DNA of 64,000 nucleotides from Pseudoflavonifractor gallinarum. GTDB lineage: Bacteria; Bacillota; Clostridia; Oscillospirales; Oscillospiraceae. Below the pieces are notes generated by a model. The model was not told where the DNA came from. It saw only the letters and a program-made list of their open reading frames with translations, and ran no database searches. Position 1 is the stretch's first letter, and each line of letters opens with the position of its first letter. The stretch lies in NCBI RefSeq assembly GCF_014982855.1, contig NZ_JADCKF010000013.1:32623-96622 (forward strand), given 5' to 3'. This document shows positions 26,199 through 34,518 of this stretch, in pieces. The position numbers and the translations under genes were made by a program.

Positions 26199-27917
26199 AT
26201 GAAGAAGACGAAACTTCTGGCTCTGGGCCTGTCGGTCGCCATGACCGCCTCCCTGCTGGCCGGATGCGGCGGCACTGAGACGGCTCCCACCGGGACCACT
26301 GCTCCTGAGAACAGCGGCGCTCCCGCTGCCGAAGGCGTCAGCATGAGCGTCTGTGTGGCCAGTGAGCCCGAGACCATGGACCCTGCTCTGAACCGTACCG
26401 TGGACGGCGGCATCATGGCCCATCACCTGTTTGAGAACCTGTACAAGTGGGTGGACAGCGCCGAGGGCAACAACCCCGACGGCGGCGCCACCGCCGTTCT
26501 GGACCTGGGCATGGCCGCGGAGGAGCCCGAGGTGGTCGAGAATGCCGACGGCACCTACACCTGGACCTTCAAGCTGCGTGAGGACGCCAAGTGGTCCGAC
26601 GGTCAGGCTGTGACCGCCAACGACTTCGTGTATGCCTGGCAGCGCCTGGTCAACCCCGAGCTGGCTGCTCCCTACAACTACATCATCGACATGGTGGTCA
26701 ACGCTGTGGAGATCCGCAACGGTGAGAAGGATCCCTCCGAGCTGGGCGTCTCTGCTCCCGACGAGCACACCTTCGTGGTCAACCTGACCTACAACTGCCC
26801 CTACTTCAAGGAGATCTGCGCCTTCCCCTGCACCATGCCTCTGCGTCAGGACGTGGTAGAGGGCAACGCCAACTGGACTCAGGATCCCGCTACCTACATC
26901 TCCAACGGCCCCATGAAGCTGGAGTCTTGGTCTCACAACGCTGAGATCGTCATGGTTCCCAACGAGAACTACTATGACGCTGCCAGCGTGACCGTGAGCA
27001 AGCTGACCTTCAAGCTGATGGACGACACCCGCGCCATGCTGACTGCCTTCAACAATGGCGAGCTGGACTTCGTCAACAACGTCCCCGTGGACGAGACCGC
27101 TACCCTGCTGGCCAACGGCTCCCTGATCGCCGGTGACTACCTGGGCACCTACTACGTGGACTTCAACAACTCCAAGGCTCCCTTCGACGATCCCCGCGTG
27201 CGTCAGGCCTTCAACCTGGCCATTGACCGCAACTACATCGTGGAGAACGTGAGCCAGGTGGGCGAGATCCCCGCTGACGGCTGGGTGCCCTACGGCGTGT
27301 ATGACGCTGCTGGCCCCGACGGCGATGACTTCCGCACCACCGGCGGCACCTACTGGAGCGTTGCCCCCGAGGACTACGAGGCCAACTGCGAGAAGGCCCG
27401 CCAGCTGCTGGCTGAGGCCGGCTATCCCGACGGCGCCGGCTTCCCCGCTGTCACCTACCTCTACAACACCGACGACAAGCACAGCGCCATCGCTGAGGCC
27501 CTCCAGTCCATGTGGAAGGATGTCCTCAACGTGGACGTGACCCTGAACAACCAGGACTGGAACGTGTTCCTGTCCACCCGCAGCGAGGGTAACTACAACA
27601 TCTGCCGCGACGGCTGGATCAGCGACTACAACGATCCCGTGTCCTTCCTGGATATGTTCATGACCGGCAACGGCAACAACAACGCTCACTACTCCAACCC
27701 CGAGTATGACAAGATCATGACCGAGGTTCTGAGCGACTCCGATGCCGCGGGCCGTATGGAGCTCATGCATCAGGCTGAGGATATGCTGATGGAGCAGGAT
27801 TGCGCCATCGCTCCCCTGTACTTCTACACCCAGCCCTACATGATCAACAGCGATCTCAACGGCATGTACTACACCCCCCTGGGCTTCTTCGTGTTCACCC
27901 ACGTGACCTCCAAGTAA
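26199..27917 (+). CDS. oppA: Oligopeptide-binding lipoprotein (SBP family 5)
   Basis: 572 residues from the ATG at 26199 (MKKTKLLALG) with GGAGG nine bases upstream. A lipoprotein signal peptide ends at LLAGC (lipidated Cys at residue 23) and a Thr/Pro/Ala linker follows. The SBP_bac_5 domain starts with EPETMDPALNRTVDGGIMAH and has WTFKLREDAKWSDGQAVTANDF-type sequence near residue 120. It binds extracellular oligopeptides and delivers them to OppBC. Codon use is strongly biased to C-ending codons, fitting high expression. Confidence 0.95.
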   Translation: MKKTKLLALGLSVAMTASLLAGCGGTETAPTGTTAPENSGAPAAEGVSMSVCVASEPETMDPALNRTVDGGIMAHHLFENLYKWVDSAEGNNPDGGATAVLDLGMAAEEPEVVENADGTYTWTFKLREDAKWSDGQAVTANDFVYAWQRLVNPELAAPYNYIIDMVVNAVEIRNGEKDPSELGVSAPDEHTFVVNLTYNCPYFKEICAFPCTMPLRQDVVEGNANWTQDPATYISNGPMKLESWSHNAEIVMVPNENYYDAASVTVSKLTFKLMDDTRAMLTAFNNGELDFVNNVPVDETATLLANGSLIAGDYLGTYYVDFNNSKAPFDDPRVRQAFNLAIDRNYIVENVSQVGEIPADGWVPYGVYDAAGPDGDDFRTTGGTYWSVAPEDYEANCEKARQLLAEAGYPDGAGFPAVTYLYNTDDKHSAIAEALQSMWKDVLNVDVTLNNQDWNVFLSTRSEGNYNICRDGWISDYNDPVSFLDMFMTGNGNNNAHYSNPEYDKIMTEVLSDSDAAGRMELMHQAEDMLMEQDCAIAPLYFYTQPYMINSDLNGMYYTPLGFFVFTHVTSK

Positions 27918-27950
27918 GACCTGAGGGCTGTATAAAACCTGCATAAGAAT

Positions 27951-27984
27951 GAAAACGGCGAGGCCAGTGGCTTCGCCGTTTTCT
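27951..27984 (+). terminator. Terminator after oppA
   Basis: GAAAACGGCGA pairs with TCGCCGTTTTC around a GGCC-rich inner loop. Confidence 0.8.
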
Positions 27985-28070
27985 GCTAGAAAATGTCATA
28001 CATATCCAGAATACGGTCTGATTGTCGACACGATGCACAAGAGAACGGGCGGGAAGAAAGCAGACTTGGT

Positions 28071-28124
28071 CATATTCATAAATATGCAAAAAAGACTTGC
28101 ATTTTCATGAATATGGTGTATAAT
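28071..28124 (+). promoter_or_regulatory. Promoter with paired ARG-box-like operators
   Basis: Two 17-bp boxes face each other: CATATTCATAAATATGC (28071-28087) and GCATTTTCATGAATATG (28099-28115). One is the reverse complement of the other at 15 of 17 positions; centres are 28 bp apart. Each contains TGCAT-N4-ATGAA, close to the ArgR consensus TGNAT-N4-ATNCA. The second box covers the -35 (TTGCAT, 28097-28102) and spacer of a promoter whose -10 is TATAAT (28119-28124). Repression by ArgR or a relative is likely. Confidence 0.6.
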
Positions 28125-28198
28125 CATAGCATATCAATCCAACACCGGCCGGCACAGGAAAGACTGGCCGCGAGTTGCTCATGAAGGAGAAGATGAAT

Positions 28199-29047
28199 AT
28201 GAAAAAGTTCTTTGCTCTTGGTATGGCCGCGGCGCTCTCTCTGAGCCTGCTGGCCGGCTGCGGCAGCACTTCCAGCGCCCCCAGCGCCGATCCTGGCGCC
28301 GCCAGCCCTGCGCCCACCGAGGAGACCGGAAACACCTGGACCTCTGTGGAGGATCTGAAGGGTAAGAAGATCGCTGTGCAGGAGGGCACCACCGGCAACG
28401 ATATTGCCAAGGAGATCGAGGGTGCCGAGGTCAGCGCCTTCAAGGCTGCCACCGCCTGCGCGATGGAGCTCATCAACGGCCGGGTGGACTGCATCATCAT
28501 CGACACCAATCCTGCCCAGTCTCTGGTGAACGCCAACCCCGACAAGCTGCAGCTGCTGGACTTCCCCGCCTCGGAGGAGAGCGAGACCTACGCCATCGCC
28601 ACCCAGAAAAATGAGGAGGGCGCGGCTCTGGCTGAGGAGTTCAACGCCGCTATGGAGACTCTGAAGGAGAATGGTACCTTTGACGCCCTGGTGGCTAAGT
28701 ACATCTCCAAGGAGGAGGACGCCACCCTGCCTGAGCTCGCCCCTGTGGAGAATCCCAAGGGCACTCTGGTGATGGGCACCAACTGTGAGTTTGAGCCCTT
28801 TGAGTACCTGACCAGCGACGGCCAGCCCACTGGCTTTGATGTGGATTATGTGAAGTACCTGTGCGCCGAGATGGGCTATGAGGTGACCGTGGAGAACATG
28901 GACTTTGACGCCCTGATCCCCGCCCTCCAGTCCGGCCGGATCGACTTCATCGCCGCCGGCCTCACCAAGAATCCCGAGCGTGAGGAAAACGCCAACTTCA
29001 CCAACGGCTACTATGAGGCGGTCCAGTCCATCGTGGTGGCCAAGTAA
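28199..29047 (+). CDS. Amino-acid-binding lipoprotein with circularly permuted SBP_bac_3 fold
   Basis: 282 residues; ATG 28199 lies nine bases after GGAG. Lipobox LLAGC with Cys21. In the usual family the order is lobe I (GTLVMGTN...FEPFEY...TPER...YYEAGQSIVV) and then lobe II (SVEDLKGKKIAVQ...DGTFDALVAKY). Here lobe II comes first (about residues 47-169), then a short linker (170-187), then lobe I (188-282), ending YYEAVQSIVVAK. Both halves look complete, with the ligand Arg of NPEREEN and the lobe II Asp in IDTNPA. It precedes a matching permease and ATPase, so it should still bind a polar amino acid at the membrane. Confidence 0.88.
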   Translation: MKKFFALGMAAALSLSLLAGCGSTSSAPSADPGAASPAPTEETGNTWTSVEDLKGKKIAVQEGTTGNDIAKEIEGAEVSAFKAATACAMELINGRVDCIIIDTNPAQSLVNANPDKLQLLDFPASEESETYAIATQKNEEGAALAEEFNAAMETLKENGTFDALVAKYISKEEDATLPELAPVENPKGTLVMGTNCEFEPFEYLTSDGQPTGFDVDYVKYLCAEMGYEVTVENMDFDALIPALQSGRIDFIAAGLTKNPEREENANFTNGYYEAVQSIVVAK

Positions 29048-29068
29048 GAACACAGTCTGAATCAGGGA

Positions 29069-29097
29069 AGCCTGCGCCGCTCGGATTGGCGCAGGCT
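29069..29097 (+). terminator. Hairpin between binding-protein and permease genes
   Basis: AGCCTGCGCC (29069-29078) pairs with GGCGCAGGCT (29088-29097). No T run follows, so it is more likely an mRNA stabiliser or partial terminator that keeps the binding protein in excess. Confidence 0.55.
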
Positions 29098-29149
29098 CTC
29101 CTGCGCTTTTGAATCTTTCCAAAACAGAGAAAAAGGAGGCGGTATCCCC

Positions 29150-29845
29150 ATGGATATCCTGAATTGGTTTGCGGATTTCGGGGACAAGCTCTACCAGGCA
29201 TTCCTCTTTGAGGACCGCTGGAAGCTCTACCTGGACGGCATGGGCGTCACACTGGGCATCACCCTGGGCGCGATTCTCATCAGTACGGTGCTGGGCATGG
29301 TGCTGTGTCTCATGAAGCTCTCCAAGCACGCGGTGCTGCGGGGGCCTGCCAAGGCCTACATCGACATCATCCGGGGGATCCCCGTGGTGGTGCAGCTGCT
29401 CATCATGTACAATGTCATCCTGCTGGATGTGACAGACAACAAGATGGTGGTGGCCATCATTGCCTTTGGTCTGAACTCCTCGGCCTATATGGCGGAGATC
29501 TACCGCTCGGGCATCAACGCCGTGGAGAAGGGGCAGATGGAGGCCGGGCGCTCCCTGGGACTGACCCAGGCGCAGACCATGTGGCACATCATCTTCCCCC
29601 AGGCCCTCAAGAACTGCCTGCCCACCTATACCAGCGAATTCATCGTCCTGGTGAAGGAGACCGCCGTGGTAGGCTATATCGCCCTGGTGGACCTGACCAA
29701 GGTCTACTCCTCGGTACAGAGCATGACCTATGACGCCTTTGGCCCGCTGTTTATCATTGCGGTGGCCTACTTCTGCATCACCAAGGTCCTTGCCGTCATT
29801 TTCGCTGCTATGGAAAGGAGGCTGTGCGCCAGTGATCGACGTTAA
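29150..29845 (+). CDS. Polar amino-acid ABC transporter permease (HisM/GlnP type)
   Basis: 231 residues, with AAAGGAGGC upstream. It is a membrane protein of the His/Glu/Gln/Arg/opine permease family: external N-terminus, helix at about 28-55 ([20 protein letters not shown]), and the EAA loop near 130-150 ([17 protein letters not shown]). Its last 14 bases overlap the start of the ATPase gene, so the two are coupled. Confidence 0.94.
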   Translation: MDILNWFADFGDKLYQAFLFEDRWKLYLDGMGVTLGITLGAILISTVLGMVLCLMKLSKHAVLRGPAKAYIDIIRGIPVVVQLLIMYNVILLDVTDNKMVVAIIAFGLNSSAYMAEIYRSGINAVEKGQMEAGRSLGLTQAQTMWHIIFPQALKNCLPTYTSEFIVLVKETAVVGYIALVDLTKVYSSVQSMTYDAFGPLFIIAVAYFCITKVLAVIFAAMERRLCASDRR

Positions 29846-30554
29846 GAATCTGTCCAAGTCTTTTGGACACATCCACGTGCTCAAGAACATCAATGAGCAC
29901 ATCTATCCCGGCGAAAAGGTGGTTATTATCGGGCCCTCCGGCTCGGGTAAATCCACCTTCCTGCGCTGCCTCAACCTGCTGGAGACGCCCACTGAGGGCA
30001 CCATCTCCTTTGAGGGGACGGTCATCAACGATCCCAAGACCGACATCAACGCCATCCGCCGGCAGATGGGCATGGTCTTCCAGCATTTCAATCTCTTCCC
30101 CAATATGACCATTCGGAAAAATATCACCCTGGCACCGGTCCAGACCAAGCGTATGGGCCAGGAGGAGGCCGATGAGACCGCCCTCAAGCTCCTGGAGCGG
30201 GTGGGACTGAAGGATAAGGCAGAAGCCTATCCCAACCAGCTCTCCGGCGGTCAGAAGCAGCGTATCGCCATCGTGCGGGCGCTGGCCATGAAGCCCAAGG
30301 TGATGCTCTTTGACGAGCCCACCTCCGCCCTGGACCCCGAGATGGTGGGTGAGGTGCTGGACGTCATGAAGGAGCTGGCCAACGAGGGCATGACCATGGT
30401 GGTGGTCACCCATGAGATGGGCTTTGCCCGCGAGGTGGCCTCCCGGGTGCTCTTCATGGATGGCGGCAACATCCTGGAGCAGAACACGCCGCAGGAGTTC
30501 TTTGCCAACCCCAAGGAAGCCCGCACCATCGAATTTCTCTCCAAGGTACTGTAA
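29832..30554 (+). CDS. Polar amino-acid ABC transporter ATPase (GlnQ/HisP type)
   Basis: 240 residues from a GTG at 29832 ([12 protein letters not shown]) with GGAGG (29817-29821) upstream; a longer frame would run far into the permease gene. Walker [10 protein letters not shown]-loop [12 protein letters not shown], signature LSGGQKQR, Walker [13 protein letters not shown], and H-loop VVTHEM. It completes the three-gene importer. Confidence 0.96.
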   Translation: MIDVKNLSKSFGHIHVLKNINEHIYPGEKVVIIGPSGSGKSTFLRCLNLLETPTEGTISFEGTVINDPKTDINAIRRQMGMVFQHFNLFPNMTIRKNITLAPVQTKRMGQEEADETALKLLERVGLKDKAEAYPNQLSGGQKQRIAIVRALAMKPKVMLFDEPTSALDPEMVGEVLDVMKELANEGMTMVVVTHEMGFAREVASRVLFMDGGNILEQNTPQEFFANPKEARTIEFLSKVL

Positions 30555-30556
30555 GG

Positions 30557-30597
30557 AAAAAAGGCCCCGGACATCCATCAGGATGTCCGGGGCCTTT
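30557..30597. terminator. Bidirectional terminator
   Basis: A 17-bp perfect stem (30560-30576 with 30581-30597) and ATCA loop between converging genes. An A run on its left supplies a U tail for the minus-strand fakA transcript. Confidence 0.9.
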
Positions 30598-30615
30598 GTC
30601 ATGTTCTGTATGGAG

Positions 30616-32301
30616 TTATTCCGCAGAGATCATATAGTAGTAGACAGGCTGACCGCCGGAGAGCAGGTTGACCTCGGCGTTGGGACAGGCCGACTGGAAG
30701 ATGGAGAGCGCACGCTGGGCATCCTCCTCGGTCACATCAGAGCCATAGAAGATGCTGATGAATTCCGCGTTCTGCTGGGGCTCCGCCTGGGCCAGACGCT
30801 CCAGCAGGGCGTCCAGATCCCGGTCGGTGCCGAAGAGCTGATGCTCTGCCAGGGCCAGATAGTCGCCCTGCTTGATGGCAAAGCCGTCAAAATCCGAATC
30901 CCGGGCGGCATAGGTGATCTCGCTGGTAGCCACGCGGCCAAAGGCCTCGGTCATGGCGGCGATGTTCTCCTCTTCGCCGGCGTCCGGGTCCATGGAGAGC
31001 AGGGCGGAGATACCCTGGGGCACTGTCTTGGTGGGGAGGACCACCACCTTTTTGTCCTCGGCCAGGGGAATACACTGCTGGGCAGCCATGATGATGTTGC
31101 CGTTGTTGGGCAGAACGAAGACGATCTCGGCGGGGGTCTTGTCGATCTCACGCATGATGTCATCGGTGGAGGGGTTCATGGTCTGACCGCCCGAGATGAT
31201 GCCGTCCGCGCCCAGATCGGCAAAGACGGCGGCCAGTCCCTCGCCGGCGCACACGGCCACCACACCGTATTTCTTCTCAGGGGCGGCCTTGGCGGGGGCG
31301 GAAGCGCAGCCCTGCTCCAGCTCGGCCTCCACCGCGTCCAGATCGTCGGTGCTCTGGACATGCTTGCCGGCGGCCAGATCCTCGGCCTGGGTGCGCATGT
31401 TCTCGATTTTGGCCAGCTCCAGCACGCCGTACTTCTGGGCCTCGTTCAGGGCGTCACCGGGGGTGTTGGTATGGACGTGGACCTTGAAGGCGTCATCGTC
31501 CTCACCGATGACCAGACTGTCACCGATGCTGTTGAGGTAGGCCTGATAGGGGGTCAGATCCACATGGCGGTTGGTCTTGCGGACGATAAAGACGGTATCG
31601 AAGGCAAAGGTGATCTCCTCTTCGCTGAGCGCGGCGAAATCGGCCTTCTCTTTGACGGCGCCCTCGTCCTCGGTCTCAGGCATGGGGAGGCCCCGCAGCT
31701 CATCCAGCATACCCTGGAGGATGACCAGGAAACCCTTGCCGCCGGCATCCACGACGCCGGCCTTTTTCAGGACGGGGTTCTGGTTGATGGTGTCGTCCAG
31801 GGCCACATGACCTTCCCGAATGGCGGCCTCCAGCACCACCTCGGGGGTGGCATCCTCCCGGGCGGTAGCGGCCGCCTGGGCAGCGGAGAGACGGGATACC
31901 GTGAGGATGGTGCCCTCGGCGGGTTTCATGACCGCCTTATAGGCGGCGGCCACGCCGAAGTCCAGTGCAATGGCCAGATCCCGGCCGTCGATGGTCTCCT
32001 TTTCCTTGACGGCCTTGGCAAAGCCGCGGAAGAGCAGGGAGAGAATGACGCCTGAGTTGCCGCGGGCGCCCCGCAGCAGGGCGGAGGCGTTGGTGGAGGC
32101 CACCTCACCCACAGTGCCGGCCGGCTTCTTTTTCAGCTCGGTGGCCGCCGTGCCGATGGTCAGGCTCATATTGGTGCCGGTGTCTCCATCGGGCACCGGG
32201 AAGACGTTGAGTTCATTGATGTGCTGCTTCTGGCTGTTGATAGCGGCGGCAGCATGAATGAGCATACGGGCCAGCAGCGCCCCGTCGATGGTATCTCTCA
32301 T
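30616..32301 (-). CDS. fakA: DAK2-type fatty acid kinase (FakA/YloV family)
   Basis: 561 residues from the ATG at 32301 (MRDTIDGALL), with AAGGAA upstream. The N-terminal DhaL/DAK2 ATP-binding domain (about 1-200) has NVFPVPDGDTGTNM, whose Asp residues bind Mg-ATP. A middle domain and a DegV-like C-terminal domain follow. FakA phosphorylates fatty acids delivered by a FakB binding protein; no fakB is in the window. It lies 34 bp after the yloU homologue, the usual pair in Firmicutes. Confidence 0.92.
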   Translation of the reverse strand: MRDTIDGALLARMLIHAAAAINSQKQHINELNVFPVPDGDTGTNMSLTIGTAATELKKKPAGTVGEVASTNASALLRGARGNSGVILSLLFRGFAKAVKEKETIDGRDLAIALDFGVAAAYKAVMKPAEGTILTVSRLSAAQAAATAREDATPEVVLEAAIREGHVALDDTINQNPVLKKAGVVDAGGKGFLVILQGMLDELRGLPMPETEDEGAVKEKADFAALSEEEITFAFDTVFIVRKTNRHVDLTPYQAYLNSIGDSLVIGEDDDAFKVHVHTNTPGDALNEAQKYGVLELAKIENMRTQAEDLAAGKHVQSTDDLDAVEAELEQGCASAPAKAAPEKKYGVVAVCAGEGLAAVFADLGADGIISGGQTMNPSTDDIMREIDKTPAEIVFVLPNNGNIIMAAQQCIPLAEDKKVVVLPTKTVPQGISALLSMDPDAGEEENIAAMTEAFGRVATSEITYAARDSDFDGFAIKQGDYLALAEHQLFGTDRDLDALLERLAQAEPQQNAEFISIFYGSDVTEEDAQRALSIFQSACPNAEVNLLSGGQPVYYYMISAE

Positions 32302-32335
32302 GTCGGTGTTCCTTCCTTTCGATGCATAAGGCCGA

Positions 32336-32686
32336 TCAGCCGATGACCATGGAGTCGATGCAGACATCCACGCTCTTGACTTCCACGCCGGTGGTGCGGC
32401 TGACGATATAGCGGACCTCACTCATGATGGAGCGGCTGACCGCCATGAGGTTGACCCCGTTGTCCACAATGATGTGCAGTTCAATGGAGACAGTGGAGTC
32501 GTCGTTGTATGTGACTTTTACGCCCTTGGACATGGACTCCCGGCGCAAAAGGTGCACCAGACCGTCGGTCTTGGAGCGGATGGCCATGCCCTTCACGCCG
32601 TAGCAATTGGTGGCGGCCGCACCGGTGATGTTGGTGAATACCTCACTGCTGATGCGGATCTCGCCCTTTTCGGTCTGCAGCTTCAT
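32336..32686 (-). CDS. yloU: Asp23/Gls24 family protein (YloU)
   Basis: 116 residues with AGAAAGGA upstream. The single Asp23 domain has the typical start GEIRISSEVFTNITGAAAT and the beta-alpha-beta middle VSIELHIIVDNGVNL. The family is associated with envelope stress and with FakA. First gene of the yloU-fakA operon. Confidence 0.93.
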   Translation of the reverse strand: MKLQTEKGEIRISSEVFTNITGAAATNCYGVKGMAIRSKTDGLVHLLRRESMSKGVKVTYNDDSTVSIELHIIVDNGVNLMAVSRSIMSEVRYIVSRTTGVEVKSVDVCIDSMVIG

Positions 32687-32753
32687 AAAGGACCTTCCTT
32701 TCTATCCGAGCCTAAAACGCATATGCGCCTGATTTCGGTTCATTGGTTTCTCT

Positions 32754-32782
32754 ATTATATTCTATTTCCGACCAAACTACAA
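32754..32782 (-). promoter_or_regulatory. yloU-fakA promoter
   Basis: Minus-strand TTGTAG (32782-32777), 17-bp spacer, TATAAT (32759-32754). Confidence 0.75.
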
Positions 32783-32804
32783 GGGAAAAAGTTTCAGATA
32801 ATGA

Positions 32805-32833
32805 TTGTAATTTGCCCGAAAAGCGTGTAAACT
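32805..32833 (+). promoter_or_regulatory. Promoter of the small membrane protein gene
   Basis: TTGTAA (32805-32810), 17-bp spacer, TAAACT (32828-32833). It is divergent from the yloU promoter. Confidence 0.55.
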
Positions 32834-32866
32834 AGAGCTATCATTTGAGTAAGGAGGGGACGGGAT

Positions 32867-33055
32867 ATGAAAATCGCCCGTTTTGTGCTGAAAATTGTGG
32901 CTCTCTCTCTGACGGTCGCGGCCAGTGTCTGCTGCATCATTGCATATTGGGATAAGATCGCCGCCTTTTTTGCTGGAATCGGTGAGAAGCTGGAGGCGAA
33001 GAAGCCCTGCTGCTGCCACTCTGAGTTTGATGATTACGCCGACTGGGATGACTGA
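32867..33055 (+). CDS. Small membrane protein of unknown function (62 aa)
   Basis: AAGGAGGGG stands directly upstream of the ATG. One membrane helix (about residues 7-26), a basic amphipathic segment (KLEAKK), a CCCH cysteine/histidine cluster (48-51) and a very acidic tail (DDYADWDD). It has its own promoter and a terminator behind it. The Cys/His/Asp-rich tail could bind a metal, but that is a guess. Confidence 0.75.
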   Translation: MKIARFVLKIVALSLTVAASVCCIIAYWDKIAAFFAGIGEKLEAKKPCCCHSEFDDYADWDD

Positions 33056-33070
33056 GATCATGCAGTCTGA

Positions 33071-33095
33071 GGCCGCCCGCAGGGGCGGCCTTTTT
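33071..33095 (+). terminator. Terminator after the 62-aa gene
   Basis: GGCCGCCC pairs with GGGCGGCC around a GCAG loop, followed by five T. Confidence 0.9.
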
Positions 33096-33122
33096 CCATA
33101 AAATGCGAACAGGAGATCGATC

Positions 33123-33626
33123 ATGCACAACGAGCTGACGAAAAAGGACATACAGATGATGCGGGAAGAGCTGGATTATCGCCGCATCGAACTCCGCCCC
33201 AAGCTGTTGGAGGCGGTAAAGGAGGCCCGCGCCTTCGGCGACCTGAGTGAGAACTTTGAATACAAGGCGGCCAAGCAGGAGAAAAACCGGAACGAGAGCC
33301 GCATCCGCTTTCTGGAGAATATGATCCGCACAGCGGTGGTCATCACAGATCGGGCGGGGGAGGATGCCGTGGGTCTCTACGACAAGGTAACCGTCTATGT
33401 GGAGGAGGACGATGAGACGGAATCCTACCAGATCGTCACGACCATGCGGCAGGATGCGCTTCACGGACTGATCAGCAAGGAGTCCCCGGTGGGCCGGGCC
33501 ATCCTGGGCAAAAAGGTGGGAGAGCGGGTCCACATCCAGGTCAGTGATGACTATGGCTATGACGTGGTCATCCGCTCCATTGAAAAGGCGGGGGACGACG
33601 GCTCCATCCCGCTCAACGGGTTTTAA
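33123..33626 (+). CDS. GreA/GreB family transcription elongation factor
   Basis: 167 residues; AGGAG seven bases before the ATG. The N-terminal coiled coil (about 1-75) carries the acidic tip FGDLSENFEY that reaches into the RNA polymerase secondary channel to trigger RNA cleavage. The C-terminal FKBP-like domain (about 80-160) ends in SPVGRAILGKKVGE-type sequence. It is likely an additional Gre paralogue, since the first 30 residues (MHNELTKKDIQMMREELDYR) differ from standard GreA. Confidence 0.88.
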   Translation: MHNELTKKDIQMMREELDYRRIELRPKLLEAVKEARAFGDLSENFEYKAAKQEKNRNESRIRFLENMIRTAVVITDRAGEDAVGLYDKVTVYVEEDDETESYQIVTTMRQDALHGLISKESPVGRAILGKKVGERVHIQVSDDYGYDVVIRSIEKAGDDGSIPLNGF

Positions 33627-33633
33627 ACAAGAG

Positions 33634-33671
33634 GGGCGTGTGCCGCAGAAGGGATTCTGCGGCACACGCCC
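33634..33671. terminator. Convergent terminator
   Basis: A 17-bp stem (33634-33650 with 33655-33671) with GGGA loop between the Gre gene and the XRE gene. Confidence 0.85.
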
Positions 33672-33691
33672 TGTTTGATCTCGGGGACAGC

Positions 33692-34129
33692 TTATTTTTG
33701 CAGGGCCTTGCGGATGAGGTCCTGCCCCTCGGGGGAGCGAAGGGTATCCAATACGATCTTCCGCAGCAGCTCCTGCACCGGCTTGCTGGCCAGCACGGCA
33801 TCCAGCATGGCGCCCTGGGGCTCCTCCTGCTTGGGACGCTTGGGCTTGGGGGCCGGGGTGGGGGTGAAGCCGGGCTCGTCATCGTTCAGGCTGACGCCGG
33901 ACATCCAGTCCTCCTGGCGGGTGCGGTCACCGCTCTCCCCCCGGAGATAGAAGAGGGAGACGCCGAAATGGGCGGCCAGCTTCTCCTGTTGTTCTTTGGA
34001 GGGAGTCTGACGGCCGGTCTCAAACTTTTCAATGGAGCCCTTGGGGAAGCCAAGGGCGGCCGCCAGCGCGGGGCGGCTCAGATTGGCCTCGGTGCGGAGG
34101 GACTCGATGCGCTGTGCCATGGTTACCAT
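33692..34129 (-). CDS. XRE-family transcriptional regulator
   Basis: 145 residues. Start at 34129 (MVTMAQRIESLR), nine bases after an AAGGAGG site. The N-terminal Cro/C1 helix-turn-helix (about 6-62) includes LSRPALAAALGFPKGSIEKF. A Pro-rich linker (about 90-105) and a short helical tail (LDAVLASKPVQELLRKIV) follow. Targets unknown. A longer frame running upstream overlaps the tRNA genes and is not real. Confidence 0.85.
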   Translation of the reverse strand: MVTMAQRIESLRTEANLSRPALAAALGFPKGSIEKFETGRQTPSKEQQEKLAAHFGVSLFYLRGESGDRTRQEDWMSGVSLNDDEPGFTPTPAPKPKRPKQEEPQGAMLDAVLASKPVQELLRKIVLDTLRSPEGQDLIRKALQK

Positions 34130-34163
34130 CGTAAAAAACCTCCTTGATGGATGGGAGATAAAG

Positions 34164-34194
34164 AAAAATCCCTCTCCAGATGGAGAGGGATTTT
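34164..34194 (-). terminator. Terminator of tRNA-Gly copy 1
   Basis: CCCTCTCC/GGAGAGGG stem with AGAT loop; flanking A/T runs give a U5 tail on the minus strand. Confidence 0.85.
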
Positions 34195-34269
34195 GGAGCA
34201 GGTGACGAGGCTCGAACTCGCTACCTCCACCTTGGCAAGGTGGCGCTCTACCAGATGAGCTACACCTGC
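34194..34269 (-). tRNA. tRNA-Gly(GCC), copy 1
   Basis: The minus strand folds as a cloverleaf: acceptor GCAGGTG/CACCTGC, D-arm AGCTCATCTGGTAGAGC, anticodon stem-loop CCACCTTGCCAAGGTGG with anticodon GCC, T-arm with GTTCGAG, U discriminator and encoded CCA. Confidence 0.97.
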
Positions 34270-34283
34270 GAGAGACAAATGAT

Positions 34284-34312
34284 ATTATAGGGGAAGAGAG
34301 TGGTTTTGTCAA
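34284..34312 (-). promoter_or_regulatory. Promoter of tRNA-Gly copy 1
   Basis: Minus-strand TTGACA (34312-34307), 17-bp spacer, TATAAT (34289-34284): a full consensus promoter. Confidence 0.92.
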
Positions 34313-34344
34313 GTATAAATTTTCATTTTTTAAAAAAGTAAAAG

Positions 34345-34375
34345 AAAAATCCCTCTCCAAACGGAGAGGGATTTT
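34345..34375 (-). terminator. Terminator of tRNA-Gly copy 2
   Basis: CCTCTCC/GGAGAGG stem with AAAC loop and U5 tail. It is the same design as copy 1 except for loop bases. Confidence 0.85.
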
Positions 34376-34450
34376 GGAGCAGGTGACGAGGCTCGAACTC
34401 GCTACCTCCACCTTGGCAAGGTGGCGCTCTACCAGATGAGCTACACCTGC
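34375..34450 (-). tRNA. tRNA-Gly(GCC), copy 2
   Basis: Identical in the mature region to copy 1, displaced by 181 bp. Anticodon GCC, encoded CCA. Confidence 0.97.
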
Positions 34451-34464
34451 AAGCGACAAATGAT

Positions 34465-34493
34465 ATTATAGCCGCAGGGAGGGAAAAAGTCAA
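34465..34493 (-). promoter_or_regulatory. Promoter of tRNA-Gly copy 2
   Basis: Minus-strand TTGACT (34493-34488), 17-bp spacer, TATAAT (34470-34465). Confidence 0.9.
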
Positions 34494-34518
34494 GCCTTTT
34501 TTTGCGTTTTTATGCCGA

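Noticed and set aside
34130..34459. N-terminal extension of the XRE regulator
   Set aside because: The extra codons are tRNA-Gly and its terminator read on the same strand.
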